64,000 nt of DNA from Litoreibacter ponti (GTDB lineage Bacteria > Pseudomonadota > Alphaproteobacteria > Rhodobacterales > Rhodobacteraceae): positions 682,001-746,000 of the forward strand of contig NZ_QBKS01000001.1 of the NCBI RefSeq assembly GCF_003054285.1, given 5' to 3'. Position numbers and translations under genes: made by a program. A model generated the notes under the pieces. It ran no database searches, was not told the DNA's origin, and saw only the letters and a list, made by a program, of their open reading frames with translations. Positions 25,294 to 35,114 of this stretch are shown piece by piece. Every line of letters begins with the position of its first letter. The stretch's first letter is position 1.

Positions 25294-26145
25294 ATGCGCG
25301 ACTCGATGCCCCTTCCCTGTGCTGATTGGCCCAGCCTGCAACCCGGTTGGGTCTGGCTGTGCGGCGCTGGCCCCGGCGACCCGGGGCTGCTGACCTTGCA
25401 CGCGTTGAACGCGCTGCGGCAGGCCGATGTGGTGATCTACGATGCGCTGGTGCAGGAGGCGATCCTCGACTGGGCACCCCAGGCAGAGCACATCTATGCA
25501 GGCAAGCGCGGCGGCAAGCCATCGGCCAAGCAGCGCGATATTTCCTTGCGGCTTGTGGAGCTGGCGCGCGCCGGAAAGCGCGTTTTGCGGCTGAAGGGCG
25601 GCGATCCTTTCGTCTTCGGACGCGGCGGCGAAGAGGCGCAGACCCTCGTTCAGCACGGCGTTCCGATCCGCATTATCCCCGGCATTTCCGCAGGCATCGG
25701 TGGCCTCGCCTATGCCGGCATCCCTGTCACGCATCGCGACGTGAACCAATCCGTGACCTTCGTCACCGGGCATGACCAAAGCGGCAACGCCACCGGCTCG
25801 CTCGATTGGCCCGCCATCGCGCGCGGCAGTCAGGTCATCGTGATCTACATGGGCATGAAGCACATCGCGCATATCAGCGGCGAGTTGATGCGCGCGGGTC
25901 GCGCCGCGTCAGAACCTGTCGCGATCGTCACCACCGCCACCACGGATCAGCAACGCGTGCTGGAGACGACGCTTGGCAGCTGCGTGGCCGATATCGAGGC
26001 CGAGGGGCTCGAGCCGCCCGCGATTATCTGCGTCGGACGCGCAGTCTCGATGCGCCAGGTTCTCGATTGGCAAGCGCAAGCTGCCGGGGAGGCCCCGCGC
26101 GATCTAGATCCCCTGGGCCGAGGTCGCCCGGCCGAGAGCGCATGA
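25294..26145 (+). CDS. cobA: Uroporphyrinogen-III C-methyltransferase
   Basis: CobA (SUMT) adds two methyl groups to uroporphyrinogen III to make precorrin-2, the branch point to cobalamin and siroheme. The 283-residue protein has the family signatures VWLCGAGPGDPGLLTLHAL, LKGGDPFVFGRGGEEA, IPGISAGIGGLAYAGIPVTHR and VIYMGMKH. It is divergent from cbiD with a 97-nt intergenic gap and overlaps cobB by ATGA. An internal start (MPLPC) four codons on is possible. Confidence 0.94.
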   Translation: MRDSMPLPCADWPSLQPGWVWLCGAGPGDPGLLTLHALNALRQADVVIYDALVQEAILDWAPQAEHIYAGKRGGKPSAKQRDISLRLVELARAGKRVLRLKGGDPFVFGRGGEEAQTLVQHGVPIRIIPGISAGIGGLAYAGIPVTHRDVNQSVTFVTGHDQSGNATGSLDWPAIARGSQVIVIYMGMKHIAHISGELMRAGRAASEPVAIVTTATTDQQRVLETTLGSCVADIEAEGLEPPAIICVGRAVSMRQVLDWQAQAAGEAPRDLDPLGRGRPAESA

Positions 26146-27443
26146 CACCGACCGGCCGCGGGCTGATCATCGCGGCGCCCTCATCCGGTTCCGGCAAAAC
26201 CACTGTGACACTGGGTCTTTTGCGCGCGCTTCACCTCAGGGGCACCTCCGTGCGCGGCGCAAAATCCGGGCCCGATTACATCGACACGCGCTTTCTGGAA
26301 GCCGCTTGCCGAGCCGCTTGCGTCAATCTCGACGCTTGGGCCATGACACCCGCGCGACTGCGCAGACTTGTCGCAGGCCCGGGAGAGTTGATCGTGGAAG
26401 GCGCGATGGGCCTGTTCGACGGTGCGCCGCCGGATGGCAAAGGCTCGGTCGCCCATCTGGCCAAGACACTTGGACTGCCGGTGGTACTTGTCGTGGACGC
26501 GTCGCGCATGGCGGGCTCGGTCGCGCCGCTCGTTGCGGGGTTTGCAGGCTTTGATCCAAAGGTCCCGGTGGTCGGCGTCATTCTCAATAAGGTCGGCTCG
26601 CCGCGACACGAGGTGATGTTGCGCCGTGCGCTCTCGCAGATCGGAATGCCCGTTCTGGGCAGCGTGCCGCGCACACCCGGGGTTTCGACCCCCTCGCGGC
26701 ATTTGGGGCTGGTGCAGGCGCAAGAGCGCCAGGATTTGGAGAATTTTCTCGACGAGGCTGGCGACCTGATCGCGCGAAGCGTGGATATCGACGCTCTCCT
26801 CGCATTGGGCGGCACACTGCCAGGTGTCACGGCGGACCCATCAACGCCCCCGGACGCCAACAAGACCCTGGCGGTCGCGCAAGACGCGGCATTCGACTTC
26901 GCATATCGACATCAATTGAACGATCTTGAGGCTTCTGGCTGGCACATCGTGCCCTTCTCCCCTTTGCGCAACGAGCCCGTTCCGAAATGCGACCGTGTGT
27001 TTCTGCCGGGCGGATACCCTGAGCTACACGCAGCCACGCTCGCGAATAATTCGAATTTTATGGACAGCCTGAGGAAGACGGCGGAAACAACTGAAATATA
27101 TGGTGAATGCGGCGGCTACATGGTCCTTGGGGACCGCCTGACGGACGCAGACGGCACAGCGCACAAAATGGCCGGGCTTTTGCCTTTGGAGACAAGTTTC
27201 GCGGAGCGCAAACTGCATCTGGGCTACCGCACTCTGCACAGCGAAATCGCGCCTGTGCGAGGCAGCTTCAAGGCCCACGAGTTCCATTACGCCACGACAA
27301 TTCGCGCCGACGGCCCGTCGCTTTTCACCGCATCTGACAGCGAAAACACGCGCCTACCCGATATGGGGCTTGTGCGTGGCAAGGTTTGCGGCTCCTTCGC
27401 CCATATCATCGAGGCGGTGGACACGTCCGCGCAGAGCAATTAG
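26142..27443 (+). CDS. cobB: Cobyrinic/hydrogenobyrinic acid a,c-diamide synthase
   Basis: CobB/CbiA amidates the a and c side chains using glutamine and ATP. The 433-residue protein has the P-loop IAAPSSGSGKTTVTLGLL at the N-terminus and a class I-type glutamine amidotransferase domain with the nucleophile Cys in YGECGGYMVLGDRL; VFLPGGYPELHA precedes it and a His-containing HEFHYATT follows. The ATG at 26142 overlaps the cobA stop; the longer frame is a cobA shadow. Metal state of its substrate cannot be decided here. Confidence 0.93.
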   Translation: MTPTGRGLIIAAPSSGSGKTTVTLGLLRALHLRGTSVRGAKSGPDYIDTRFLEAACRAACVNLDAWAMTPARLRRLVAGPGELIVEGAMGLFDGAPPDGKGSVAHLAKTLGLPVVLVVDASRMAGSVAPLVAGFAGFDPKVPVVGVILNKVGSPRHEVMLRRALSQIGMPVLGSVPRTPGVSTPSRHLGLVQAQERQDLENFLDEAGDLIARSVDIDALLALGGTLPGVTADPSTPPDANKTLAVAQDAAFDFAYRHQLNDLEASGWHIVPFSPLRNEPVPKCDRVFLPGGYPELHAATLANNSNFMDSLRKTAETTEIYGECGGYMVLGDRLTDADGTAHKMAGLLPLETSFAERKLHLGYRTLHSEIAPVRGSFKAHEFHYATTIRADGPSLFTASDSENTRLPDMGLVRGKVCGSFAHIIEAVDTSAQSN

Positions 27444-27452
27444 CGAGAAGCC

Positions 27453-28685
27453 ATGACCATGTCCGCCGCCCCCGCCCGATCCGACCCGCGCACGCGCCGC
27501 AATGTCGCGGTGCTGGTCGCCTGCCAGGCGATCCTCGGTGCCCAGATGCCCATGCTGTTTGTTGTAGGCGGGCTGGTCGGCAATTCGCTTACGCCAAACC
27601 CGTGCCTCGCAACCTTGCCGATCTCGATGATCGTGTTCGGCTCCATGACCACCGCGCCCTGGATCAGCCCGCTCATGCAAAAACGCGGGCGGCGCACGGG
27701 CTTTATCATCGGGGCCCTTGGCGGGGCGCTTGGCGCGGCTGTGGCGGGATTTGGGCTCTATATTGGCTCTTTCCTGCTCCTGCTACTGGGCAGCTATATC
27801 AGCGGGATCTACATGTCCGCCCAAGGCTTCTACCGCTTCGCCGCCGCCGATGGCGCATCGGATCGGTTCCGGGCCAAGGCGATTTCCTATGTCATGGCGG
27901 GCGGGTTGCTGTCGGCCATCATTGGCCCACAGCTGAACAAGATCATGTTCGATTTCAGCGTGATCCCGTTCCTCGGCAGCTATGTCGCCATCGTTGTGCT
28001 GAACCTGTGCGGGTTGTTCCTGTTCTTCCTGCTGGACCTTCCCAACGCGGCCGCGATGGCCGCGGCGCGGACGGGCGAGGCCGTGCGCAGCAAGATGGAG
28101 CTGCTCAAGACCCCGCGCATCGGCGTCGCCGTGATCTGCGGGATGGTGTCTTACGCGCTGATGAACCTCGTCATGACCTCGACGCCGCTTGCCGTGATGG
28201 GCTGCGGGTTCAGCGCCGACAATGCCAACGATATCGTGTCGGCCCATGTGCTTGCGATGTTCATCCCGTCCTTCTTCACCGGGCATCTGATCAACCGCTT
28301 CGGGGTCGAGAAGATCGTCGCCGCGGGTCTGGTGATCCTAGGGCTGGCCGGTGTCGTGGCGCTCACAGGCGTGACATTGGAGAATTTCTTTATCGCCCTG
28401 ATCCTGCTTGGGCTGGGATGGAATTTCGGCTTCATCGGTGCCACGACGATGCTGGCCTCCAGCCACACGACCGCGGAACGCGGCGTGGTCCAGGGTCTCA
28501 ACGATTCGATCGTGTTTGGCTGCGTGACCATGGCCTCGCTCGCCTCGGGCGGGTTGATGAATTGCTCCGGCGGCTCGCCGGTCGAAGGCTGGACCGCCGT
28601 GAACCTCGCCATGGTGCCGTTCCTGACGCTCGCAGGTGGCGCGCTGATCTGGCTGGCGTTGCGGCCGAAAACAGCCGCGGTCTAG
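27453..28685 (+). CDS. Major facilitator superfamily transporter
   Basis: A 410-residue protein with about 12 hydrophobic helices and MFS-like layout: the loop between helices 2 and 3 is MQKRGRRTGF, and a central hydrophilic stretch (about 205-220) separates the halves. It begins 9 nt after cobB and is probably in the cob transcript, which makes a link to cobalamin or precursor movement possible but unproven. Its stop overlaps the convergent phytoene-synthase-like gene in CTAG. Confidence 0.82.
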   Translation: MTMSAAPARSDPRTRRNVAVLVACQAILGAQMPMLFVVGGLVGNSLTPNPCLATLPISMIVFGSMTTAPWISPLMQKRGRRTGFIIGALGGALGAAVAGFGLYIGSFLLLLLGSYISGIYMSAQGFYRFAAADGASDRFRAKAISYVMAGGLLSAIIGPQLNKIMFDFSVIPFLGSYVAIVVLNLCGLFLFFLLDLPNAAAMAAARTGEAVRSKMELLKTPRIGVAVICGMVSYALMNLVMTSTPLAVMGCGFSADNANDIVSAHVLAMFIPSFFTGHLINRFGVEKIVAAGLVILGLAGVVALTGVTLENFFIALILLGLGWNFGFIGATTMLASSHTTAERGVVQGLNDSIVFGCVTMASLASGGLMNCSGGSPVEGWTAVNLAMVPFLTLAGGALIWLALRPKTAAV

Positions 28686-29404
28686 AACAGCAGCAAGCGC
28701 CAGCGTTTCGAGAACTCGCTCAACACCAGTGTGCCGTCCGCGACCCGTGTGGGTTGAGCGATTGCCAGACGCAGTAGCGCCCGCGCCTGCCAGCCTTCCC
28801 GGGTGACGTCCCGCGGTTCGGGCTTTGCAGGCATATCTGACAGGACTTTCTCACACAGCGTCTTGATGCCCGCCGGTGTGCCGTCGAGCAGCGGCTTTCG
28901 TCCCCGTGCATCAAGCTCCGGCGCGGCCTGCAGAAAGCGGGCCAGCCCGACCGCGCGCCCATAGGCTTTCAGCGCATCCGGGTTCGGCGCGTCGATTGCG
29001 CTTGCCGCAACCACCATCAGTCCCGCAGCAGTATCGTCGAGATAGCGCAGCAGCGCCGCCTCGTCTTCAAACGCATCCGAGTAGATGTCCCACCGCCGCG
29101 CCGCAACAAGCTTGTCGAGCAGACGCGCCTCTTCCGGGCCAATCGCCTCCGCCAACGGCGTCGTCACTTCGTGACTGCGGACTGCGCGGCCTTCTGCAAT
29201 TTCTTCAAGCGCGTCGCGCCACCATTGCAGCCGCATCTCGGCAATCATCGGCTCCTGCGTCACCCAAGGCGCGCGCGAGACCTCGACATTCATCGCATAA
29301 AGCGGCCAAAGCACCTTTTGCACGTCGACCGAAGCAAGCTCGGCGGCCGCCGCACGGTCCGGATCAGCGCGCCGCACCAAGGCGACGCAGGCCTCAAGCG
29401 ACAT
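28682..29404 (-). CDS. Squalene/phytoene synthase family protein
   Basis: A 240-residue all-helical protein of the squalene/phytoene synthase superfamily, recognised from WPLYAMNVEVSRAPWVTQEPMI and EMRLQWWRDALEEIAEG. It is shorter than true phytoene synthases, and the second aspartate-rich metal-binding motif is not obvious, so it fits better the NDUFAF6-like branch linked to complex I assembly. The ATG at 29404 overlaps the cimA stop by 11 nt; a GTG two codons upstream is an alternative. Confidence 0.75.
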   Translation of the reverse strand: MSLEACVALVRRADPDRAAAAELASVDVQKVLWPLYAMNVEVSRAPWVTQEPMIAEMRLQWWRDALEEIAEGRAVRSHEVTTPLAEAIGPEEARLLDKLVAARRWDIYSDAFEDEAALLRYLDDTAAGLMVVAASAIDAPNPDALKAYGRAVGLARFLQAAPELDARGRKPLLDGTPAGIKTLCEKVLSDMPAKPEPRDVTREGWQARALLRLAIAQPTRVADGTLVLSEFSKRWRLLLF

Positions 29405-31007
29405 GGGCACCTTCGCGGATCAGCTTCCAATTGATTGCGTCCAGCAGCGCTTCGAAGCTGGCATCCACGATGTTGGGCGACACCCCGACGGTGGACCATC
29501 GGTTGCCGCGGCTGTCGGCGCTGTCGATGATGACGCGGGTCACGGCCTCCGTGCCGCCTTGGGTGATGCGCACCTTGAAGTCGACCAGCCGCATGTCCTC
29601 GATCATCGCGGAATAAGGGCCAAGGTCCTTGGCCAGCGCCTTCGCCAGCGCGTTCACCGGACCGCGGTCGGAGCCGGTCTCATCGAGGCTCTCGGACACG
29701 GACAACATCTTGTCTTTGCCGACTTTCACGACCACGACGGCCTCAGAGAGGCTGATCATCTTGTCATACTTATTTTTGCGGCGCTCCACGGTGACCTTGT
29801 AGCGCTTCACCTCGAAGAAGTTCGGCAGCAGACCCAGTTCCCGCCGCGCGAGAAGCTCGAAGGAGGCCTGCGCGGTGTCGTAGGAATAGCCCTCGTCCTC
29901 GCGCTGCTTGATCACTTCAAGAATGCGCGGCAAAGCACTGGTATCAAAGTCTTTCAATCCCATCTCAGAAAGACGTTTGCGCAGGTTCGACTGGCCGGCC
30001 TGATTGCTCATCGGGATGATGCGCGAGTTTCCGACACTCCCGGGATCGATATGCTCGTAAGTCGTCGGGTCCTTCAGGATCGCACTCGCATGAAGCCCTG
30101 CCTTATGTGCAAAGGCAGAGGCCCCGATATAGGGTGCGTGCTTGTTGGGGACGCGGTTCAGAATGTCGTCGAGCTTGCGCGAGGCGACAATAAGCTGCGG
30201 CAGGTTTTCTTCATTCACCCCAGTGGTATAGCGGGACCGGTACGGCTCTTTCAAAAGCAGTGTCGGGATGATCGAGGTCAGGTTCGCATTGCCACATCGC
30301 TCGCCCAAACCGTTCAAAGTGCCTTGGATATGCCGCGCGCCTGCGTCTACGGCCGCCAGCGTTCCGGCCACCGCGGTGCCGGTGTCATTGTGGGTGTGTA
30401 TGCCCAGCCGCGCGCCGTCGATGCCGCTGTCGATAACGGCTGCGACGGTGGCGGAAATCTCGGCGGGCAGCGTGCCGCCATTGGTATCGCAAAGCACCAC
30501 GGTCGCGCCTTCGCCATACGCGGCATGCAGGCATTCCAGCGCATAGGCGGGGTTGGACTTGTAGCCATCGAAGAAATGCTCTGCGTCAAAAAACGTCTCT
30601 CTTCCAAGGCTTACCAGATGGGCGAAGCTGTCGCGGATGTTGCTGACGTTCTCGTCGAGACTGATGCCGAGCGCGGTTTCGACATGGAAATCATGGGTCT
30701 TGCCGACGAGGCACACGGCGGGCGTGTTGGCGTTCACGACCCCCGCCAGCACGTCGTCATTGGCCGCCGAGCGGCCCGCGCGTTTGGTCATGCCAAAGGC
30801 TGTCAGGATCGCTTGCGTCTCGGGGGGCGTGGCGAAAAATTCGCTGTCGGTCGGGTTTGCCCCGGGCCAACCGCCTTCGATGTAGTCGATCCCAAGCGCA
30901 TCAAGAAGAGCCGCAATCTCAAGCTTTTCGGGCGTCGAGAATTGCACCCCTTGGGTCTGCTGCCCGTCGCGCAAGGTGGTGTCGAAAAGGGTCAATCGTT
31001 CGGTCAT
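29394..31007 (-). CDS. cimA: (R)-citramalate synthase
   Basis: CimA condenses pyruvate and acetyl-CoA to citramalate, giving a threonine-independent route to isoleucine. The 537-residue protein has the HMGL-like barrel (LFDTTLRDGQQTQGVQFS with the catalytic Arg-Asp, EGGWPGANPTDSEFF, GIHTHNDTGTAVA) and the C-terminal LeuA dimerisation/allosteric domain. The TQGV and EGGWPG signatures separate it from 2-isopropylmalate synthase and homocitrate synthase. cysS follows upstream on the same strand after about 100 nt. Confidence 0.88.
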   Translation of the reverse strand: MTERLTLFDTTLRDGQQTQGVQFSTPEKLEIAALLDALGIDYIEGGWPGANPTDSEFFATPPETQAILTAFGMTKRAGRSAANDDVLAGVVNANTPAVCLVGKTHDFHVETALGISLDENVSNIRDSFAHLVSLGRETFFDAEHFFDGYKSNPAYALECLHAAYGEGATVVLCDTNGGTLPAEISATVAAVIDSGIDGARLGIHTHNDTGTAVAGTLAAVDAGARHIQGTLNGLGERCGNANLTSIIPTLLLKEPYRSRYTTGVNEENLPQLIVASRKLDDILNRVPNKHAPYIGASAFAHKAGLHASAILKDPTTYEHIDPGSVGNSRIIPMSNQAGQSNLRKRLSEMGLKDFDTSALPRILEVIKQREDEGYSYDTAQASFELLARRELGLLPNFFEVKRYKVTVERRKNKYDKMISLSEAVVVVKVGKDKMLSVSESLDETGSDRGPVNALAKALAKDLGPYSAMIEDMRLVDFKVRITQGGTEAVTRVIIDSADSRGNRWSTVGVSPNIVDASFEALLDAINWKLIREGAHVA

Positions 31008-31113
31008 GACTGCACCGTTGTTTCACAAGTTGGCTTAGTATTTCGATGCCAATCCCCCAACTTGCACAAGACGCGCGGCGCTTGTTCAGTCACTTGAGAC
31101 GAGGTTTTCACTG

Positions 31114-32460
31114 TCATAACACGCCCGCCAGCTTCGCGGGATCGAAGCCGGAGCCCGCGCTCAGCTCAACCCCGTCCTTGGACATGCGAACCTCGACGCC
31201 GGCGGCGAGCAAAGCGGTTTTCATCGCGTCGACGTGTTCGAAATTTTTCGACACCATCGCCTGCGTCCGAAGATCGGCCAAGGCCGCGGCATAGGTCGAA
31301 AGGTCGATCGCCTCTTGGTCGGGCAAAGCAAGTGTGAATCCCAGGAAGTCGAGTGTCGCTTTCAGGGCCGACGAATCGCTGCCCGCCAATTCCCGCAGAC
31401 GCGCCAGCGCACCGGGCATGTTCAAGTCGTCCCGCAAGGTGTCCATGAACGCGGCATCAACCGAGGCAGCGGGCTCGACGTCCACGCAGACCTCCGCCCA
31501 CTTGCGCAGCGTCTTCTCTGCCTCGCCCCGCTTTGCCTCGGTCCAGTCCATCGGTTTGCGGTAATGGGTCGACAGCATCACGAAACGGATCACCTCGCCC
31601 GGCACGCCCTGGTCCAGCAGATCGCGCACGGTGAAGAAGTTGCCCAAAGACTTGGACATCTTCTTGCCCTCGACCTGCAACATCTCGTTGTGCATCCAGA
31701 TCTGCGCGAAGCCGTGGCCTGCGCATTTCGACTGGGCGATCTCGTTTTCATGGTGCGGGAAGGTCAGGTCGTTGCCGCCGCCGTGGATATCGAACGCCTC
31801 GCCCAGAATGTCGTGCGCCATGGCGGAGCATTCGATATGCCAGCCCGGCCGACCGCGCCCCCACGGGCTGTCCCAGCCGGGCAGATCGTCGGAGGACGGC
31901 TTCCACAGCACGAAATCCATCGGGTCCTCTTTGTACGGCGCCACCTCGACCCGGGCGCCGGCGATCATGTCGTCGACCGAGCGTCCAGACAGCTGGCCGT
32001 ATTCGGCGTAGGAGCGGACCTTGAAGAGCACGTGTCCGGAGGCCTCATAGGCATGGCCTTTGGCGATCAGCTGCTCGATCATCGCGATCATCGCGCCGAT
32101 ATAGGCCGTGGCGCGGGGGGCATCGGTCGGCTCAAGCGCGCCGAGCGCGCCCATATCCTCCAGAAACCAGCCGATGGTCTCGTCGGTGATCTGGGAAATC
32201 TCACGCCCCGTCTCCGCCGCGCGGGCGTTGATCTTGTCATCTACGTCCGTGAAGTTGCGCACATACCTGACATTTTCCGCGCCGTATTCATGGCGCAACA
32301 GGCGAAACAACAGATCAAACACCAGCACCGGGCGCGCGTTTCCCAGATGCGCGCGCTCGTAGACGGTCGGCCCACAGACATACATGCTGGCCTTGCCCTC
32401 TTCGAGCGGCGTGAACACCTGCTTGGCGCGGGTCGCGGTATTGTAGAGCTTGATCGTCAT
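31114..32460 (-). CDS. cysS: Cysteinyl-tRNA synthetase
   Basis: The 448-residue class I synthetase has the HIGH-equivalent VYERAHLGNARP next to the zinc Cys in YVCGPTVY, further zinc ligands in WHIECSAMAHDILG and FPHHENEIAQ, and the KMSKS loop KKMSKSLGNFF. It is somewhat shorter than E. coli CysS (461) at the C-terminal anticodon side, which is usual for the group. The ATG at 32460 lies at the family start (MTIKLYNTATR). Confidence 0.95.
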   Translation of the reverse strand: MTIKLYNTATRAKQVFTPLEEGKASMYVCGPTVYERAHLGNARPVLVFDLLFRLLRHEYGAENVRYVRNFTDVDDKINARAAETGREISQITDETIGWFLEDMGALGALEPTDAPRATAYIGAMIAMIEQLIAKGHAYEASGHVLFKVRSYAEYGQLSGRSVDDMIAGARVEVAPYKEDPMDFVLWKPSSDDLPGWDSPWGRGRPGWHIECSAMAHDILGEAFDIHGGGNDLTFPHHENEIAQSKCAGHGFAQIWMHNEMLQVEGKKMSKSLGNFFTVRDLLDQGVPGEVIRFVMLSTHYRKPMDWTEAKRGEAEKTLRKWAEVCVDVEPAASVDAAFMDTLRDDLNMPGALARLRELAGSDSSALKATLDFLGFTLALPDQEAIDLSTYAAALADLRTQAMVSKNFEHVDAMKTALLAAGVEVRMSKDGVELSAGSGFDPAKLAGVL

Positions 32461-32655
32461 GGGGCCTCACACGCGGGGGTCGCGGCGGGTGTATCGAAAC
32501 TGGCTATGGATGGAAAACCTAAAACGACCCGCCTGAGTTAATCAGATGGAAATAATGCAGCAGCAAATGATGGGTCGGGTCGTCATGGGTTTAGCTCTAG
32601 CAAAAGCTGTGGCATTGGTCGAGCGTGATGTCATGGCACCAAGGAGAGCCGCCCG

Positions 32656-33828
32656 ATGAAAGTCTCAAACCGGATCGCGGGATTGACCGGCGGCGGCTCG
32701 GACGGCTGGGACGTCTTCTACAAGGCGCGCGCCATGATGGCGGATGGGGTCGATGTGACCGAGTTGACCATAGGCGAGCACGACATCCGCACAGACCCGT
32801 CTATTCTGGACGCCATGGATCGGTCCGCACGCGCGGGGCACACCGGCTATGCGAGTGTGCCTGGCACCCCTGCCCTGCGCGATGCCATCGCGGCCCGGGT
32901 CGAGGCGCGCACCGGGGTCAAGACAACCCGCGACAATGTCCTGATTACGCCCGGCGGGCAGTCGGCGCTGTTCACGGCCCACCATGCGGTCTGTGACGAG
33001 GGCGACATCGCGCTCTATTGCGACCCGTTCTATACCACCTACCCCGGAACGATCCGCGGCGTCGGCGCACAGCCGCGCGCGGTGCCCTGCAGGCCGGAGG
33101 CCGCCTTTCAGCCGCGCTTCGCCGATATCGCCGCCAAGCGCGATTATGCCGTGTCGATCTTGGTCAACACGCCCAACAACCCCACCGGCGTCGTCTATGA
33201 CGAGCAGACGGTCGAGGGGATCGCGCGGGCCTGCATCGAATACGACATGTGGTGCATTTCGGACGAGGTCTACGACACGCAGGTCTGGTCCGGCACCCAT
33301 CTGAGCCCGCGCGCCTTGCCCGGCATGGCCGAGCGTACGCTGGTCGTAGGCTCGATGTCGAAAAGCCACGCGATGACCGGCAGCCGCGTGGGCTGGATTG
33401 TAGGGCCTCAGGAGGTCATCGCCCATGCGATCAACCTCGCGACCCACATCACCTACGGCGTGCCGGGCTATATCCAGGACGCCGCGCTCTTCGCCCTGAC
33501 CGCGGGCCCGGAGCTGGAAGACAGGGTCGGCGCGCCCTTCGCGAAGCGGCGGGACTTGGCGCATGAGATTTTGGCAGGGCAGAACGCCGTGCGGCTCGTG
33601 CCGAACGCGGGCGCAATGTATTTGATGCTCGACGTGCGGGACACGGGCCTGAGCGGCGAGGCGTTTGCGCTCGCGCTTCTCCATCAAGAGCGTATCGCCG
33701 TCATGCCCGGCGAGAGCTTCGGGGAGGCCGCCGCGGGCCATGTGCGCGTCGCCATGACGGTGGAGGACGCCCGATTTGAGGACGCGCTTCGCCGCATAGT
33801 GGCCTTTGCCGGCACAAAGAGCGCCTGA
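32656..33828 (+). CDS. PLP-dependent aminotransferase, class I/II
   Basis: A 390-residue aspartate-aminotransferase fold enzyme. Visible are the N-terminal GEHDIRTDP, GYASVPGTPALRDAI, the PLP-contacting NTPNNPTGVVYDE, SDEVYDTQVW and the Schiff-base Lys in SMSKSHAMTGSRVGW; the carboxylate-binding Arg is near the C-terminus (GHVRVAMT). AGGAG lies 9 nt before the ATG. The amino acid substrate cannot be assigned; its neighbours (cysS, TPM protein) give no pathway clue. Confidence 0.88.
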   Translation: MKVSNRIAGLTGGGSDGWDVFYKARAMMADGVDVTELTIGEHDIRTDPSILDAMDRSARAGHTGYASVPGTPALRDAIAARVEARTGVKTTRDNVLITPGGQSALFTAHHAVCDEGDIALYCDPFYTTYPGTIRGVGAQPRAVPCRPEAAFQPRFADIAAKRDYAVSILVNTPNNPTGVVYDEQTVEGIARACIEYDMWCISDEVYDTQVWSGTHLSPRALPGMAERTLVVGSMSKSHAMTGSRVGWIVGPQEVIAHAINLATHITYGVPGYIQDAALFALTAGPELEDRVGAPFAKRRDLAHEILAGQNAVRLVPNAGAMYLMLDVRDTGLSGEAFALALLHQERIAVMPGESFGEAAAGHVRVAMTVEDARFEDALRRIVAFAGTKSA

Positions 33829-33923
33829 GCCCCGCGTTTTTCACGCCGCACATCTGGACAAGATCATGTGTCTGGGGGCATTCTGAACACTAGCGAATGT
33901 GCCAACCTTTGGGGGATCCGGCG

Positions 33924-35114
33924 ATGATGCGCGTGCTGTGCGTTTTGGTGATGATGGCGTTGCCGGGCCTCGCTCAGGCGCAGGCCGAGAAGCTGCCCTA
34001 CCCGCAATACTACTCCGTTCTGACCAACGACTTCGCCGACATCCTGAGTGAGGAAGCAGAGGCGCAGATCAATGCAGAGCTCATCGCCGCGCGCGAGACG
34101 CGCGGGCTGGAGATGGCTGTGGTCACGATCCGCTCGCGCGAAGACTACCTGCCGAGCGCGGATATCGCGAGCTTCGCTAAGGACCTGTTCAACGGCTGGG
34201 GCATCGGCAACAAGGAGCGCAATGACGGCATCCTGTTGCTGGTGGCCATCGAGGACCGCCAGGTGCGGCTGGCCCTTGGCGCGGGCTACGATGCCCGACA
34301 GGACGGGATCGCCGCGCGCATCATCCAGACCGACATCCTGCCCGCCTTCCGGCAAGGGCGCGTCGCCGATGGCGTGCTCGCAGGCACCCGCGCGGCGCTG
34401 TCGCGTCTGGCCATAGATGGGACACCGCCGCCACCGCCACAGGCCGTCACACCTGCCCCGACCGGAGAGGTCCGACCGCCCGAGCCCCTGCGCCCCGCCG
34501 TGATCGAACAGCCGCCAGAGCCCCGCGATCCCGGTGCCGTCGCCCAGATCGGTCGCTGGGTGTCCGACATGCTGAAGCAGGCGGAGGGCAACCCGATCGC
34601 GGCATTGCTGATCGTTGCGCTGACGGCTGTCGGCGGCTTCTTCGGCATCCGCGGTGTGCAGCATTACCGCCCGCGCAAGTGCCCGGAATGCGGGCGTGTC
34701 ATGCTGCGGCTTGGCGAGGCACAGGAAGATCAGTATCTCGACCACGGGCAACTTGTGGAAGAACGCCTGAAATCAAAGAATTACGGGGTGTGGTTCTGCA
34801 CCAATGACGAGCATGTCACGGTCATCGGCTACCCGTCGCTCTTCAGCCGCCGCAAGGCCTGCCCCAGCTGCAACTACCACACGCTGGAGACTTCGCGCAC
34901 GGTCACCATGCCTGCCTCGACGGTCGCCTTCGGTCAGGCGAAGCTCGATCATCTTTGCCAGAATTGCGATCACACCTATTCGGAATTCGTCGTAATCCCG
35001 AAGCTCGCGGAATCCAGTGGCAGCTCCGGCGACAGGTCAGGATTTTCGTCCTCGTCATCGGGGGGATTTGGGGGCGGCAGCTCGTCTGGGGGCGGCGCGT
35101 CCGGCTCTTGGTAG
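33924..35114 (+). CDS. TPM-domain membrane protein with zinc ribbons and Gly/Ser tail
   Basis: A 396-residue protein. A Sec signal (MMRVLCVLVMMALPGLAQAQA) is followed by a TPM domain (about 20-160; LTNDFADILSEEAEAQI, NDGILLLVAIEDRQVRLALGAGY), a proline-rich linker, one membrane helix (about 220-240, PIAALLIVALTAVGGFFGI) and a cytoplasmic region with cysteine pairs CPECG, CPSC and CQNC that look like zinc ribbons. The last 35 residues are almost only Ser and Gly, ending GGGASGSW. TPM proteins act in photosystem II repair in plants and are of unknown role in most bacteria. The ATG at 33924 follows GGGGGA. Confidence 0.8.
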   Translation: MMRVLCVLVMMALPGLAQAQAEKLPYPQYYSVLTNDFADILSEEAEAQINAELIAARETRGLEMAVVTIRSREDYLPSADIASFAKDLFNGWGIGNKERNDGILLLVAIEDRQVRLALGAGYDARQDGIAARIIQTDILPAFRQGRVADGVLAGTRAALSRLAIDGTPPPPPQAVTPAPTGEVRPPEPLRPAVIEQPPEPRDPGAVAQIGRWVSDMLKQAEGNPIAALLIVALTAVGGFFGIRGVQHYRPRKCPECGRVMLRLGEAQEDQYLDHGQLVEERLKSKNYGVWFCTNDEHVTVIGYPSLFSRRKACPSCNYHTLETSRTVTMPASTVAFGQAKLDHLCQNCDHTYSEFVVIPKLAESSGSSGDRSGFSSSSSGGFGGGSSSGGGASGSW

